From: Nectonema munidae
Taxonomy: Eukaryota; Nematomorpha; Nectonematoida; Nectonematidae
Direction: 5' to 3'
Assembly (NCBI GenBank): GCA_030549495.1
Contig: JAUIRK010000977.1
Location: 211,636-275,635, forward strand
DNA: 64,000 nucleotides
The position numbers and the translations under genes were made by a program. Shown one piece after another: positions 45,201 through 55,689 of this stretch (position 1 is the first letter of the stretch; each line of letters starts with the position of its first letter). The notes under the pieces are model-generated. The model saw only the letters and a program-made list of their open reading frames with translations. It ran no database searches and was not told the DNA's origin.

Positions 45201-48200
45201 CTACTGAAGAAGGAGGAGCACATAAATGCCTTCTTGAGAGGAGAGCCTAACTTGGAAGTTCTCTGTTCGTTTTCGACCAGTTAAGAGGGTTCTTATTGTT
45301 AGCAATCAGTAAATGTTAGATACCTTGATATTTCTGTTCTAATTTTAATACTTGCTGCTGAAAATTGATTCTTTGTTGTTGTAAGTGTAGCATCTGTATT
45401 GCTTGTTTCTTGTTGATCGTCTTTCTTTTTCATATCAGCTAACACTTTTCAAAACTGAAATTAAATTCGACATTTTGCCCTATATTACTGCTGGCTGAAT
45501 CTGAAGAATTAGGAAGACTGGCAGTTTCACTGTGACTATACTTTATGCTATTTGACATATCTTCCAACTGTCATACATCTACTGCATAGAGTTGGAAAAT
45601 AGCTTGAAATTTTTAGAATTGAAAAATTATTAGGAAAAGTTGAAGAAATGTTCGGGAGTTAGAAACATTACGTGAACCCTTACGTAATATACGAAAACGG
45701 ACATCAGAAAATTCTACATGCATGTTAGTTTGCTTTTCAGAAATTGCTGGATTTCTTTCCACAGTATCGCTTCGAAACTTTTCTTTTGAAAAGCCATCCA
45801 CTTATGAGTGCAGCAAGATTTTTTCAAATTTGTTGAAGGCATTTGCTACCGTTTACTTGCCGAACTTATTAAAAATGTGTTATTCAACTTTTGTCTTGAA
45901 TATTTTGTTTAAATATACTTACCTTGAAATGAAATATAAAAAAATGATAATGATGAACAAGTTTTATATGCAATGACAGACCGGTCCATAAGTGGACCAT
46001 TGGCGAAAAGTGAAATCAAAATTTTTTGAAAACAAGCATTTATTGACAAAAGAAAATAAAAGTGGTTATTGATGATAAAGGGGAAAGCAGTCTCGATGGA
46101 CGTTTTTCTGGCACGCAAAGCAGCATAAAAGTGAATTTTTTTTACAAACCACGCATTTTCGTAGTTGTTGTCTTGAAACGGACACTAAATAGTGCCCATT
46201 CACACTTCTAGAACTTTTAGAAAGATGAGAAGAAGCCCCTGGTTTTCTCTTGGTTTGCAAACCTTTCAATTGAAGTAAGTGTAGCGTTATTTCTCTACGG
46301 AAGTTTAGATGAGATGATTTTTTTTCTGTGTTTGTCCTTTCATAATCCTTCCAGGCACCAACAACCGAAACGTTTATTGCATGCATTGCCAAAGGCCACC
46401 ACCATTTTTTCGCCTTTACTCTAGGCCTATAAGCAGCCAATAACTTGTCAAACACATCAACCCCTCCCATTCCTTGATTGTACTTGCTAATGAGGAAAGG
46501 ACAGCTAACTTCGATCTTTTTCTTCTCTAAACGTGAATACCTTCTAACTGTTCCAACAGGTTCATGCGTACAAAAGTTGGATCCAACATTCACACAAGCA
46601 TTATCCCTCCATTTACAAAAATATACTATTCCATCTGATCTATAATCGTAATACCCTCTATTTTTCTTCTTGATTTCTTTATCCTCAATCAATGGACATT
46701 TACCGGTTCTATTACTTCTAACGGTGCCTACTGCTTTTATACCTTTTTCGCTCAATGTTTTTAAGAGGGTGTACGATGTAAAAAAATTGTCAAAATAGAA
46801 TGTATGTTTTAAAGGGTTTTCAATTGTTTGGACAAAGTTTCCTACAACTTGCATGCCCAATGGCATCTTACTTGAACCTCTCTCCTTACCTTGATATATG
46901 TGTAAAGACAAGGGGCAGCCAGAATAGGAACACATGCACCATATTTTATAGCCAAACCTAATAGGTTTTCCTTTTATAAACTGCTTACACGAATGAGGCC
47001 CATAATAAGGAACTATCGATTCATCTATACTTATCTCTTCATAAAGTGAACTAAACTTCAAAAATTTAGCGTTTAACATTTCATAAATAGGCCTTACTTT
47101 TGCCATTTTGTCTTCTAAATTAATTTTAGTATTATCGACAAGATGAAAGTACTTCTTTATTTCTCGATATTACCTGTCTCACTAATGAGACTCCAAGATC
47201 TAATTGAGTCGACCAAAAGTCTTCCTTTCTTGGCAATGTATGATACCCCGATAAAATAACAAATCCGATAAAAATACCTATGTCCTTCCAATCTAGATCA
47301 ATTACTTCGTTTTTTGATTAGCATAAGAAGTGGATAGTTTTGCCGGTGTTTCCATGTATTCTTTTTGGGAAAACTTTGAAAAAAAATCAATAGGTTCATG
47401 AGCTACGTCTTCGGCTAGCTGAGGAAAATCGACGTGTGAATAAGAAGCTAAATTATTATCAAAGTTTTTCATTTTTTTCCATCTGCAGGTTTTATCTTGA
47501 TCTTCTTCTACTTCAGGGTATGTTACTTCTATTTCTCCGCATGTATCTTGAGGAAAAGTATCAAGCATATCATTTTTATCAATGTCTTCGGTATCGGTAA
47601 CAACATTGTTTTCATCAGGAGGAAGTATAACTAAATCAATAGGAGTGCCATTTTCCAAAACCTCATCTTCTTCTAAGTGCTCCAAAGCGGAAGATAAATG
47701 CTTGAACTTCATTTTGACGGAAAAATCAATGAAACGCAAAATAATAAAGAAAAAAGTAGTAGTTGTATTGTAACGAAAAAAGTTGGCTCCACACTAACAA
47801 AAGTCGCTATATTTTTAGCTTTACAAGAAGAAACGGTGCAAGCGCAAGAGCAGTAAGAGAATGATAAAAAAAAGAGTTATTTCAAAAAATGCGGAACTTA
47901 TATTATGATCTCTTCATATTCATGAAAACATATTAGCAAACTAAAATCAATTGATGATACAAAGTACAATGATACTCATCTATTCTATAATTTTTTCACG
48001 CGCAAAATTTTTTGTACGTTTCATCATTATGTATACAGTACTGCGAACATGTACCTTCACAAATGTTGATGATACAAGAATTATTGATTCAAATTCCACA
48101 CTTCACATTCATTCCTACATTATAATAAGATATCAATTGTATATATTTGTATGTTTACGATGAAAAATATACTGTTTTATTATTTACTCAATTCATTTAC

Positions 48201-51200
48201 ATTTGATGTAAAGTGACATGCTAACGTCTTCACACAATAAATCAAGAGGTTATATTTTTGAAAGTACAACATTCAACGTCATGAAACTAAAGAAACAGAG
48301 ATATCAATCATTATGATCAACTCTGTTGAAAAAATGTACTTTTTCATCGTTTTTTCTAATTATGTGTTAAAAGGGTATATTTCATTGTCACGATACGCCA
48401 ATGGTCCACTTGTGGATCCTAAATACTTTCAAAGAATATGGCGACATATTCAAATTTATTTTTTACAGAAACACATTCGTGACAAAAATAAGGGATAGTA
48501 TGTCATGAACTGTAAGGATATTTTAGAATTGCTCGAATATTTTTTTCTAGAATTTGGATTTTATAAAATTGACTTTTTTTACCATTTCACAATTTTTTAT
48601 CAATTAATAATTTTTAATAAAAAAATTTAATTTATTTTTGTTTTATTTGTGTATCTCGAAGACTTTTCAATTGAACTTAAGTAAAAAAATGAACCTAAAA
48701 TATGTTTCATTGTTTTTAATTTGGATTTTAACAATGAAGTGAAAAGTGGACCATTGGCGGTTAAACGGTTATGAAATACACTGTTTTACTGACTTTATTG
48801 AGAACATTTTTCAACTCATTTGGTATAGTTTTATGCCTCGGTGCACTGGGTACCAATCACATCTGGAGATTTTTGCTTATCCAGATTCCCACTTAATCAT
48901 GTGCTGTAAAAAATATCACTTTATCGAAAATTTCCCTTGCAGTTGTTCTATTGATGAGTTTCGCAAAATAAAAAGTTGTCTACCAGGTACTTATCATATA
49001 CGTGTACGTAAACACAAGGCTGAGATAAGTTTGCAGCATCCATCGTTTCATTCATCTGAGTAAAAAAGTTGGAAATCGAATTAATCAATAAAGCCATATT
49101 TGAAATGTCAGACATACAACAGATATTTTCAAACCATACTTAATATTTTGCAAAAACATTCCTGTTATTTATCAAACGTTGATTTGTGCAATCGTTCATC
49201 TAATAGTTTTATTTACCTAACTACCAGCGTAAGCTTCAGTTGACGGGTTTTAGAAAAGTAGATGCTAGCAATTCAGAACACAAAATACACTTATGTTCCT
49301 CTTGCCAACCAGACGTTGCTGTAAAATGAAATAAGTGTGAGTCGTCATATTTCATTTTTAAAGCTTTTGAGAAAAGGGCACATTTATATCTATAAAATTA
49401 GGCCTGAGAAGCAATAAAAGAAAAAAATAGTCCTCATTTCAAAAACTAACTTATTTATTCTTTTTAAATGTGACTTATTGGCAAATGGCCCTATTATGGT
49501 GCAATATTTTGCGCCAAACGATTCTACTCAGTGCCCCCTTCTCGATCCACATGGAACTTCTTCACGACACCACGTACTCCAGTTTAAAAGGTTGATGGAA
49601 TCAAATTACAAACAAGGTAATTTAACTTAATAAAATCAGTGCATTTTATCATGGGATTGAGAGCTTACAGTGCAAGTATATTGTCGGGTAATAATGACAT
49701 TTAAATCTAAATTTTCTCAATGAAACACAAGTTTTAAAAGTCTTCATTAGGAAGAAAATTTATATATTTACTAATCTAACTTTGATATCAACACTTTTCT
49801 CTGTATACCTTCTGAACACTGTTTGATTATTTAAATAAATATTCAAATTAAGTTTTAATGAACACTTTTGTCATTTGCATACTTTTCTCCGTAAACCCAT
49901 AAAGTACTTGTATCTAATTTAATTTATTTAAAAGTAAATATAACAGTCATAACTTTCTATTCAATTTTCACATTATTTATTTTATACAAATCTAAAGCAC
50001 TTATATTGAAAATAATAAATAACTTTAGATTTAATAATTTTGAATCAAAAAATTTGATAAGTTTATTTTACTGAAACTTTGTTTGTATTTTTGATTAAGT
50101 TGGGCTCATATGTTGCACTGTAGTGCATAAAATACGATTTTCTACAAAAAATGTATATTATACACATGTGCAAAGTTTTATGCAATGAGTTTTTGGGGTC
50201 AAACGTCAATTTAAAGCTATTTTTTCTTTGGTCTTTTTTATTTTTTTTGAAAAGCTAACGTTGTATAGCATTCTATTAGCTTCAATATGATATTAAATTA
50301 ATATGTGTGACTACAACGGTCGCAAAGGTAGTTTTTAGTATTCTCAATTTCTACAAAAACATTAAAAAATCATAGATGTCGAAAAATGGCTTTCGAATTG
50401 TCAGGAATGTCCAATGTGTCATTTGATCACTTTAATCCTAAGAATATAATGAACCTGTAAGAAACATTGTTATCCTCAACATCTCATCAGACAACTTTGT
50501 TCTCTAATAAAACGACATGCTCTGTGATTTGTCGAATATTCATCTAATTCTTATAAAATACCCGATGCACAGATAAGGCAACATTACCAAAAATTAATTA
50601 TCCAAAAGATTTATCAATTTCAATACAGCTCCTGAATGTTTAGCATTTTATGACGCAATTTAGTTTAGATGAGAAGAGATTAATTTCCTTTTCTTTTGAA
50701 ACTAAATTTATTCCTACCTTTATTGTACATACTTGTAGTCATTGCAGATCATCTTTAATTCCCTAGATGCCATTACAAATGATCACATTTATTTTTAGCG
50801 CTAGAGATTTAGTGTTTACAACAATGAATAGTCATTAGATTATTATCATAGGCGTTGTAAACACTAAATCTCTAGCCCCAAAAATAAATGTAAAATTATT
50901 CTTCCTTTTTTATGATATATTAACTGTATGCTTTCTTTTTTACTATTTTTTATTCCAAAACTTTTCAAGGTTGTAGATATTGTACATCCAGGAATCGCAA
51001 CTCTTTCAAAAAAAGAAGTTAGAGAAAAGTTAGCTAAAATGTATAAAACCACTATCGATTGTGTATTCTGCTTTGGTTTCAAAACAAAATTCGGAGGTGG
51101 AAAGACTGTTGGGTTTTCCTTGATATACGACACTTTGGATATTGCTAAGAAAACAGAACCAAAATACAGGCTCGCAAGGGTAATAAAGTTTAATTACTTT

Positions 51201-54200
51201 TCTTAGATGAAATTGAATTGAATTTTTAAAGTTTACTTTTCTACAATAAATCTTTATAAAATTTTTCGATATACCGTTTTTCGCATCCTTGTATTTTCGA
51301 TTAAAAATAAATAAAATACAAACCACCTCCTAATTAGGACCAAGGCCATTCTTTTAGAAAATTTGAAAACATTAAAAACCACATGTCATTTGAAGAAGAT
51401 CCAGAGTGTGAAACATGAGTTTTTGAATAAACTTATTTCTTTGTTTTTGTTTTTAGTCCTAATAACAAACTTCTACTTATTGCTAAAACTATTTCCCATT
51501 AATCTATTTTCTCATCAAAACACGAGCCTTCCTCTTGTTTTTTAACTTTTTTAGAGAAATTTTAACGTAAAATAAAAAACATTTTTATATCGCGTTTTGC
51601 AACGTTGCACTCTAAAAAGGGTGTCTTTGGATTTATTTTTTAATCTAACATGTATGAATACAAGTATTTATGGAAAGGGAGTCGCAATAATTATCATGAC
51701 TCCTTCTCAAAGGATGCGGCGACTTTGTACTTTCACTCTACAAAATCATGATGATGATGAACAAATGTCTACACAAGGAAGAACAATAATAATTGCAAAG
51801 TGTAAAAGAAAATGTATAGCACATAGAAAGACGGAAGTAAGAGTCAAGAGTTCTGCTAACAGTGCTGCATCGCATCACCAACACTAAATTTACAACAATC
51901 ATATCTACACAAAAATATGTTTTCATTAGTAGGATAACATAAAAACCTTTTTTATTTAAAATACAAGTGTGATGCACAGATACAATATTGCTAAGCTTGA
52001 CCAATGCTTCTGATGTATTCACGGGTGGTATAGAGATGAGATGCCTTATGTTAAAGTTTATTATATCAAATATCGTCAAATACAAAAATTTACCTAACAA
52101 AAAATTGACTATATGGAAAATGTTGACCCAACATAAAAAAGTTGACTTTAATTGACATAAAAAATACGAAAAAAAGTATATAAAACTGGAGATTTGTGTT
52201 ACATCGTAAATCTATATAATTGTGCAGTTAAATCTAAAAAGTTGACTTTATTGACTTTTAACCGCCCTAGTTATTACTACCTATATACCTGTATACTACG
52301 ATGGTTCATCTCCAACCTGTATACCGCGATGATTCATCTCCAACCTGTCAGTTCATCTTTTGCTAGATGTAAGATTTGATATACCTCATTCGGGGAGAGG
52401 ATGTTAGATAAGTTATTACCTATATTTTTGTAATTTTTTCACGATTTAAATAATATATTTTATCAAATAATCAAAATAAAATTTTGTAATCAAAGAATCG
52501 AAAATATTCTTTAAAAAATCAAAAAATATGAAACTTTCTGTTCATATTTTGCTATCTCATACGATGTTACAAACGTTATTACCTTTACTTTGCAATTTGC
52601 ACGATTCTAAATATTATATTTGTCAAATAATCGAAAAATGTTCAAATCAAAAAATATTTATTCTTTTTAAATATAGTTTTCAAATGTTACAAAATGTAGC
52701 AAACGCGGTGATAAAGATTAAGTTACTTTTGTTGAAAAAAAATTCTTAGCGCGAGTCTAACAATATTCATTGATATAAAATTGTAACGATTGAAAACTAT
52801 TTTAATTTAACTAAATGCAAATTAGACAGAAGCAGTGGTGTAGCCAAAAAAAAAGTTGATAGAAGTGGTACAATTTAAAAACAAAAAATTTGCGCAACAT
52901 TATTTATACTTTCTTGATCCTTTCATTGGAGAAATTTTCAAAAACTTATATCGCATTGCATGGGGGAACCATGCGGTACATAGAAGTGTGGGCCCAGCCT
53001 AGCTACGTCACTGGAGAGAAGAGAGCTGAATGAGATAGGATAGCTTAACAAGAGAAGAGGGCCTGAATGAAAGAAGAGTGCTTGAGTGAATGATTGAGTT
53101 TTAGCAGAGAAAGCGTAAGAGAAAAACAGAGAAGGAGACAAAGAGAAATAGACAGAAGATGAGAAAATCTAGTGGATCATCAACATGTGTTTGCTCAAAA
53201 ATACTACAAAAAGGAGACACTTTGATTGATGAATACATCATGCTGACTGTAGGCCTCTCTTTCTCTGCAAGATGGTATGATGTGATATTCGCCCTTTCAT
53301 TCCACTTGCCCTTTTATTCCTAGAACCGTATTATTATTATTATATATAGCTCTCACGCATCGTCTGTAAAATATGTTCGATAGGAAAAATGCGATCATCA
53401 TACATGTTTTATAAACAAGCAGCAACTCTTACTTATAGAAAATGATTTGGGGGGGGGGGGGGGGGGGGGTTGCCCCCCTCCCCGGATGTGCGCCCCTGGC
53501 ATAAATCTTCGTGTAGCTCTGACAGTTCCACAAAGAGTATAACCATTATTATTTGCCCATTTACATAAATTATGGGATGTAAAAAAGACTTTTTTTAAGA
53601 AAATTTGTTGATTATTATAATAAAAATATAATATCGAAACAAAATGTTTCAGTTGTTAAAAATGTACTTGATCTATTTATGACAGCTGCCAGAATTTTAT
53701 TTGTAGACAGAAATATTAAAAAAACAATGATTATCTTTTCTCGTATACTTTGATTTATGTTAGTTTGGTCCTCGGACATTTCGCCCCATTATTTTCATAA
53801 GACAGTTCATCCCATGGACAATTCGCCCCGTTATTTTCATAAGACATTTTGTCTCCTGGACAATTCTAAAAAATTAAGAGATAAATTCATTAATTTGAAA
53901 TAATTTAATAGAGATAAAATAAACAAGAATACAAATTTTTTTAATAATTTTACACATATAATAAGCAAAGATGGATGAAACTAATAGCCTATGAGACAAT
54001 TTGTCAAGGGGCAAATTGTCTATGTGGCAAAATGTCTGTCGACCGTTATTTAAATAAGTTTTTAATTATAAGGGCTAGCTACTCAAACGTTGGCTTTTGC
54101 TGCTTATAAAAACTTGAAAATATCAAATAAACTCTAATTCTTTATGCCTCCTATTATTTTGAAATTATTCTGAGAACAGACGGTTCCATTTTAATTGTGA

Positions 54201-55685
54201 AAATTGCTTTATTTGTTTATTTTGTTTCCTTTCTCTCTTATGTTAATTATGTAGCAAATTTTGAGTGGTGCAGTGGATGTATTTTCATTGACTAGGCACT
54301 GATGTACCGCTTATGTCAAACTATGAACAAATTCGTATCGATGAGTAATCGAATCCAGAGGCTTCCGTGCTATGCCCATCTCAACCAACCTGCCATGCCA
54401 CAAATATTTTTTGATTTGAACATTTTTCGATTCTTTAATTATTCGACAAATATATTTAAAATCGTGCAAATCGCAAAGTAAAGGTAATAACGTTTGTAAC
54501 ATCCTATGAGGTAGCAAAATATGAACAGAAAGTTTCATATTTTTTTATTTTTTAAAGAATATTTTCGATTACAGAATTTTATTTTGATAAAATATATTAT
54601 TTAAATCGTGAAAAAATTACAAAAATATAGGTAAAAACTTATCTAACATCCTCTCCCCGAATGAGGTATATCAAATCTTACATCTAGCAAAATATGAACT
54701 GACAGGTTGGAGATGAATCATCGCGGTATACAGGTTGGAGATGAACCAACGTAGTATACAAATGTATATAGGTAATAACTTATGTAGCATCGTCTCCCCG
54801 AATGAGGTATATCAAATCTTACATCTAACAGAATGTGAACAGAAAGTTGAACATTGTCTCCTTGGTCATTTGTACATGGAATAGAAACCATCGTAGTATA
54901 CAGGTTGGAGATGAATCATCGTAGTATACAGGTTGGAGATGAATATCGTAGAATACAGGTTGGAGATGAATCATCGTAGTATACAGTTTGGAGATGAATC
55001 ATCGTAATATACGGGTTGGAGATAACACTCAAGTTGTCTACCCGCGTTCAACCGTACAGGTTATGAGATATATATATATATAGAAATAGATATTATACCT
55101 TCATACATAGCAAAATATATAATATGCTTCTTACCTGTACATTTTATTCCACTCATCTTAATTAAAAAACAATGGAAACCAGTAAGATAATTAAAAAAAT
55201 TTTAACACCATTATAGATAGTGATCATTAAAACTACGTTTTGAGCCTTTATATCTATTTATTTTATTTTGATGATCTCTACATAATTCTATGATAACTAT
55301 TAGTTCCTATCTGAATAATAACGGTTTCTTCGCAAATTGCAGATTCATAATCAAAATATCGTTTGGACAATCCTATTAGTGCTATATACGAACAAAATTG
55401 AATAGTGCATTGATTTTCAAAATTTTACAATTAGTGTTGTTCAGAAAAAGTAAATACAAATAGAGATGAATCACAAAAGGTTGGAAACTTTTTAGAAATT
55501 TTTTAATATTTGACTATTGTCCTTTAAATCTTATAACATGAATTGTAAATTTAATGTAACTCTATTTTTAGAATGGTTTGTTAAAGATTGAAAGACCTGG
55601 GAGAAAACAAAGAAAAGAACGTAAAAACAGGCAGAAAAAAGTTCGCGGAACAGCCAAAGCGAAAATTGGCGCTGCCAAAAAATAA
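42280..55685 (+). CDS. RpS24: Ribosomal protein eS24 gene (four coding exons)
   Basis: eS24 is a protein of the small (40S) ribosomal subunit and is also needed for pre-rRNA processing. Coding exons are 42280-42282, 42472-42543, 50970-51179 and 55572-55685, all joined in phase 0 by GT-AG introns of 189, 8426 and 4392 bp. The 132-residue product matches the eS24 family along its length: [47 protein letters not shown] and the basic tail [20 protein letters not shown]. The family length is about 130-135. The first intron lies directly after the ATG, as in the human gene. No stop or frame change interrupts the exons. Introns 2 and 3 are packed with transposons and repeats. A polyadenylation-type AATAAA follows the stop at about 55690. 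Upstream, a composite repeat ends only about 75 bp from the ATG. Confidence 0.93.
42472..42543 (+). CDS. RpS24: RpS24 exon 2
   Basis: 24 codons from the acceptor ATTTTTTAG to the donor ATG|GTAAAC. The text is [20 protein letters not shown] then RKQM, the conserved N-terminus of eS24. Confidence 0.92.
42544..44592. other. RpS24 intron 2, 5' part: no gene seen
   Basis: AT-rich intron sequence. Within 43905-44525 the sequence is more GC-rich, with weakly similar stretches at its two ends (GCGCATTTTAGGATCCG near 43928 and GTCGCATTTTAGCGG near 44507). This may be an unidentified old element; I could not define ends or coding text. Confidence 0.4.
44593..45560 (-). mobile_element. Decayed hAT element (ZBED4/6-like)
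   Basis: TAGTGATAGGACGATACC at 44596, followed by a cluster of GATACGATACCGAT words, is a known style of hAT end. On the - strand, about 45130-45360, pieces in different frames read [22 protein letters not shown] and KGKPFRTNW. They resemble the C-terminal HAT dimerisation region (usually DPLxWWxxN...FPxL then a SERxFS motif, which is unrecognisable here). It is very old. A MITE lies within it. Confidence 0.5.
44829..44972. mobile_element. MITE, 144 bp, imperfect 8-bp target duplication
   Basis: The ends are GGGGCTTCTAGCGCATATGA and, inverted, GGGTCTTCTAGCGCATATGA. Flanks are AACACATC (44821-44828) and AACAGATC (44973-44980), 7 of 8 identical. There is no coding sequence. The superfamily is uncertain; the 8-bp duplication fits hAT-like elements. 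Confidence 0.75.
46066..47106 (-). CDS. piggyBac transposase, catalytic and C-terminal part (346-residue open frame)
   Basis: The longest open frame of the window. It belongs to the DDE_Tnp_1_7 (piggyBac) family and all four acidic catalytic positions are in place: D28 in SIDESIV, D106 in YFDNFFTS, and D217 and D220 in GGVDVFDK. The C-terminus has a Cys-rich zinc-binding region ([20 protein letters not shown] then HRDC, residues about 314-340). The style resembles PGBD2/PGBD3-type proteins ([17 protein letters not shown]). The first 190 or so residues of the full enzyme lie upstream in other frames (47110-47739), so this frame alone is not a complete transposase. Conservation suggests a fairly recent insertion in the RpS24 intron. 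Confidence 0.85.
   Translation of the reverse strand: MAKVRPIYEMLNAKFLKFSSLYEEISIDESIVPYYGPHSCKQFIKGKPIRFGYKIWCMCSYSGCPLSLHIYQGKERGSSKMPLGMQVVGNFVQTIENPLKHTFYFDNFFTSYTLLKTLSEKGIKAVGTVRSNRTGKCPLIEDKEIKKKNRGYYDYRSDGIVYFCKWRDNACVNVGSNFCTHEPVGTVRRYSRLEKKKIEVSCPFLISKYNQGMGGVDVFDKLLAAYRPRVKAKKWWWPLAMHAINVSVVGAWKDYERTNTEKKSSHLNFRREITLHLLQLKGLQTKRKPGASSHLSKSSRSVNGHYLVSVSRQQLRKCVVCKKNSLLCCFACQKNVHRDCFPLYHQ
47107..47739 (-). pseudogene. piggyBac transposase, N-terminal part
   Basis: The frame at 47302-47739 (145 aa) has an acidic N-terminus ([20 protein letters not shown]), then [20 protein letters not shown] and YANQ. A shifted frame continues with [20 protein letters not shown] and [14 protein letters not shown] (about 47150-47290). 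Another shift leads into [15 protein letters not shown], which joins the 46066-47106 frame. Two frame changes therefore separate the N-terminal domain from the catalytic core. Sequencing error cannot be excluded for either. Confidence 0.8.
48769..50785. other. RpS24 intron 2, 3' part: no gene seen
   Basis: AT-rich. A short piece at 50562-50588 (GATGCACAGATAAGGCAACA then TTACC) matches the end of the MITE at 11001-11143. Nothing else was recognised. Confidence 0.45.
50786..50890. repeat. Hairpin: 37-bp inverted repeat with 31-bp loop
   Basis: 50786-50822 and 50854-50890 are reverse complements with two mismatches; both arms contain CTAGAGATTTAGTGTTTACA or its complement. It lies 80 bp before RpS24 exon 3. 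It could be a very short MITE or a structured intron element. No target duplication was seen. Confidence 0.9.
50970..51179 (+). CDS. RpS24: RpS24 exon 3
   Basis: 70 codons from the acceptor CTTTTCAAG to the donor AGG|GTAATA. The text starts [20 protein letters not shown] and ends EPKYRLAR. This is the globular RNP-like core of eS24 and by itself identifies the gene. Confidence 0.95.
51180..52271. other. RpS24 intron 3, 5' part: no gene seen
   Basis: AT-rich. The open frame at 51597-51887 has no recognisable motif and no coding-like composition. Confidence 0.45.
52272..52679 (-). repeat. Composite tandem-repeat element, copy 3 (inverted)
   Basis: It carries the complements of the copy 1 landmarks in reverse order: minisatellite units first (ATACTACGATGGTTCATCTC), then GATATACCTCATTCGGGGAG, then the long units, ending with TTATTCTTTTTAAATATA. 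It is opposed to copy 4, 1.7 kb away in the same intron. Confidence 0.85.
52833..53013. mobile_element. hAT MITE, 181 bp
   Basis: It starts CAGTGGTGTAGCCAA and ends TAGCTACGTCACTG (inverted). Flanks are GACAGAAG (52825-52832) and GAGAGAAG (53014-53021), 7 of 8 identical. There is no coding sequence. Confidence 0.8.
53014..53165 (+). repeat. Purine-rich (GA) tract
   Basis: About 150 bp consisting largely of G and A on the + strand (AGAGAAGAGAGCTGAATGAG and similar), following the MITE. No reading frame is supported. Confidence 0.6.
53448..53498. mobile_element. Transposon end with long poly-G run
   Basis: A run of about 21 G is followed by TTGCCCCCCTCCCCGG and GCGCCCCTG at 53498. The complement starts CAGGGGCGCACATCC, a common hAT-type end. 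No partner end was found nearby. The homopolymer length is likely unreliable. Confidence 0.45.
53767..54044. mobile_element. Inverted-repeat element with GACATTTCGCCCC-type repeats
   Basis: The left end is GGTCCTCGGACATTTCGCCC and the right end, inverted, is GGTCGACAGACATTTTGCC. Inside, a unit of about 45 bp (GGACAATTCGCCCC then ATTTTCATAAGACA) is repeated on the left and inverted on the right. Flanks GTTAGTTT and GTTATTTA are 6 of 8 identical, a weak target duplication. There is no coding sequence. Confidence 0.55.
54262..54399 (-). mobile_element. tRNA-derived SINE, copy 2
   Basis: On the - strand the head has GGTTGGTTGAGATGGGC (A-box-like) and GGATTCGATTAC (B box, 54345-54356). The 3' part has ATAAGCGGTACATCAGTGCC and TCAATGAAA. 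Head and 3' block both match the copy at 3067-3190. The head end abuts composite repeat copy 4. Confidence 0.55.
54400..55085 (+). repeat. Composite tandem-repeat element, copy 4
   Basis: Same order and orientation as copy 1, with long units, CCCCGAATGAGGTATATCAA twice and five to six 28-bp units. It closes with CAACCGTACAGGTTATGAGA and an AT microsatellite. The start is truncated against the SINE. Confidence 0.85.
55572..55685 (+). CDS. RpS24: RpS24 exon 4 (C-terminus and stop)
   Basis: Starts after the acceptor CTATTTTTAG with [20 protein letters not shown] and ends IGAAKK before TAA at 55683-55685. The strongly basic tail is typical of eS24 C-termini. Confidence 0.95.
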   Translation, partial: NGLLKIERPGRKQRKERKNRQKKVRGTAKAKIGAAKK

Positions 55686-55689
55686 ATGA

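Larger units (their letters stand above)
45987..48768 (-). mobile_element. piggyBac transposon C in RpS24 intron 2
   Basis: A transposase on the - strand lies between inverted copies of a hairpin-like end: GGTCCATAAGTGGACC then ATTGGCG at 45987, and the complement around 48389-48412. A third copy of the core AGTGGACCATTGGCG lies at 48746-48759, directly beside TTAA (48761-48764), in the same orientation as the left copy. Which of these are the true ends is not clear. No TTAA pair could be matched. Confidence 0.6.

Noticed and set aside
45613-45801. Minus-strand frame of 62 codons with protein-like text
   Set aside because: The text looks somewhat coding-like, but I could not link it to a family, to splice sites or to the neighbouring hAT and piggyBac, so it is not annotated.
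49488-50140. An element bounded by GGTGCAATATTTTGCGCC and GTTGCACTGTAGTGC
   Set aside because: The two words are only loosely similar and in the same orientation, with no target duplication or coding text between them.
51597-51887. Open frame of 96 codons in RpS24 intron 3
   Set aside because: No recognisable motif and no partner exon; probably chance.
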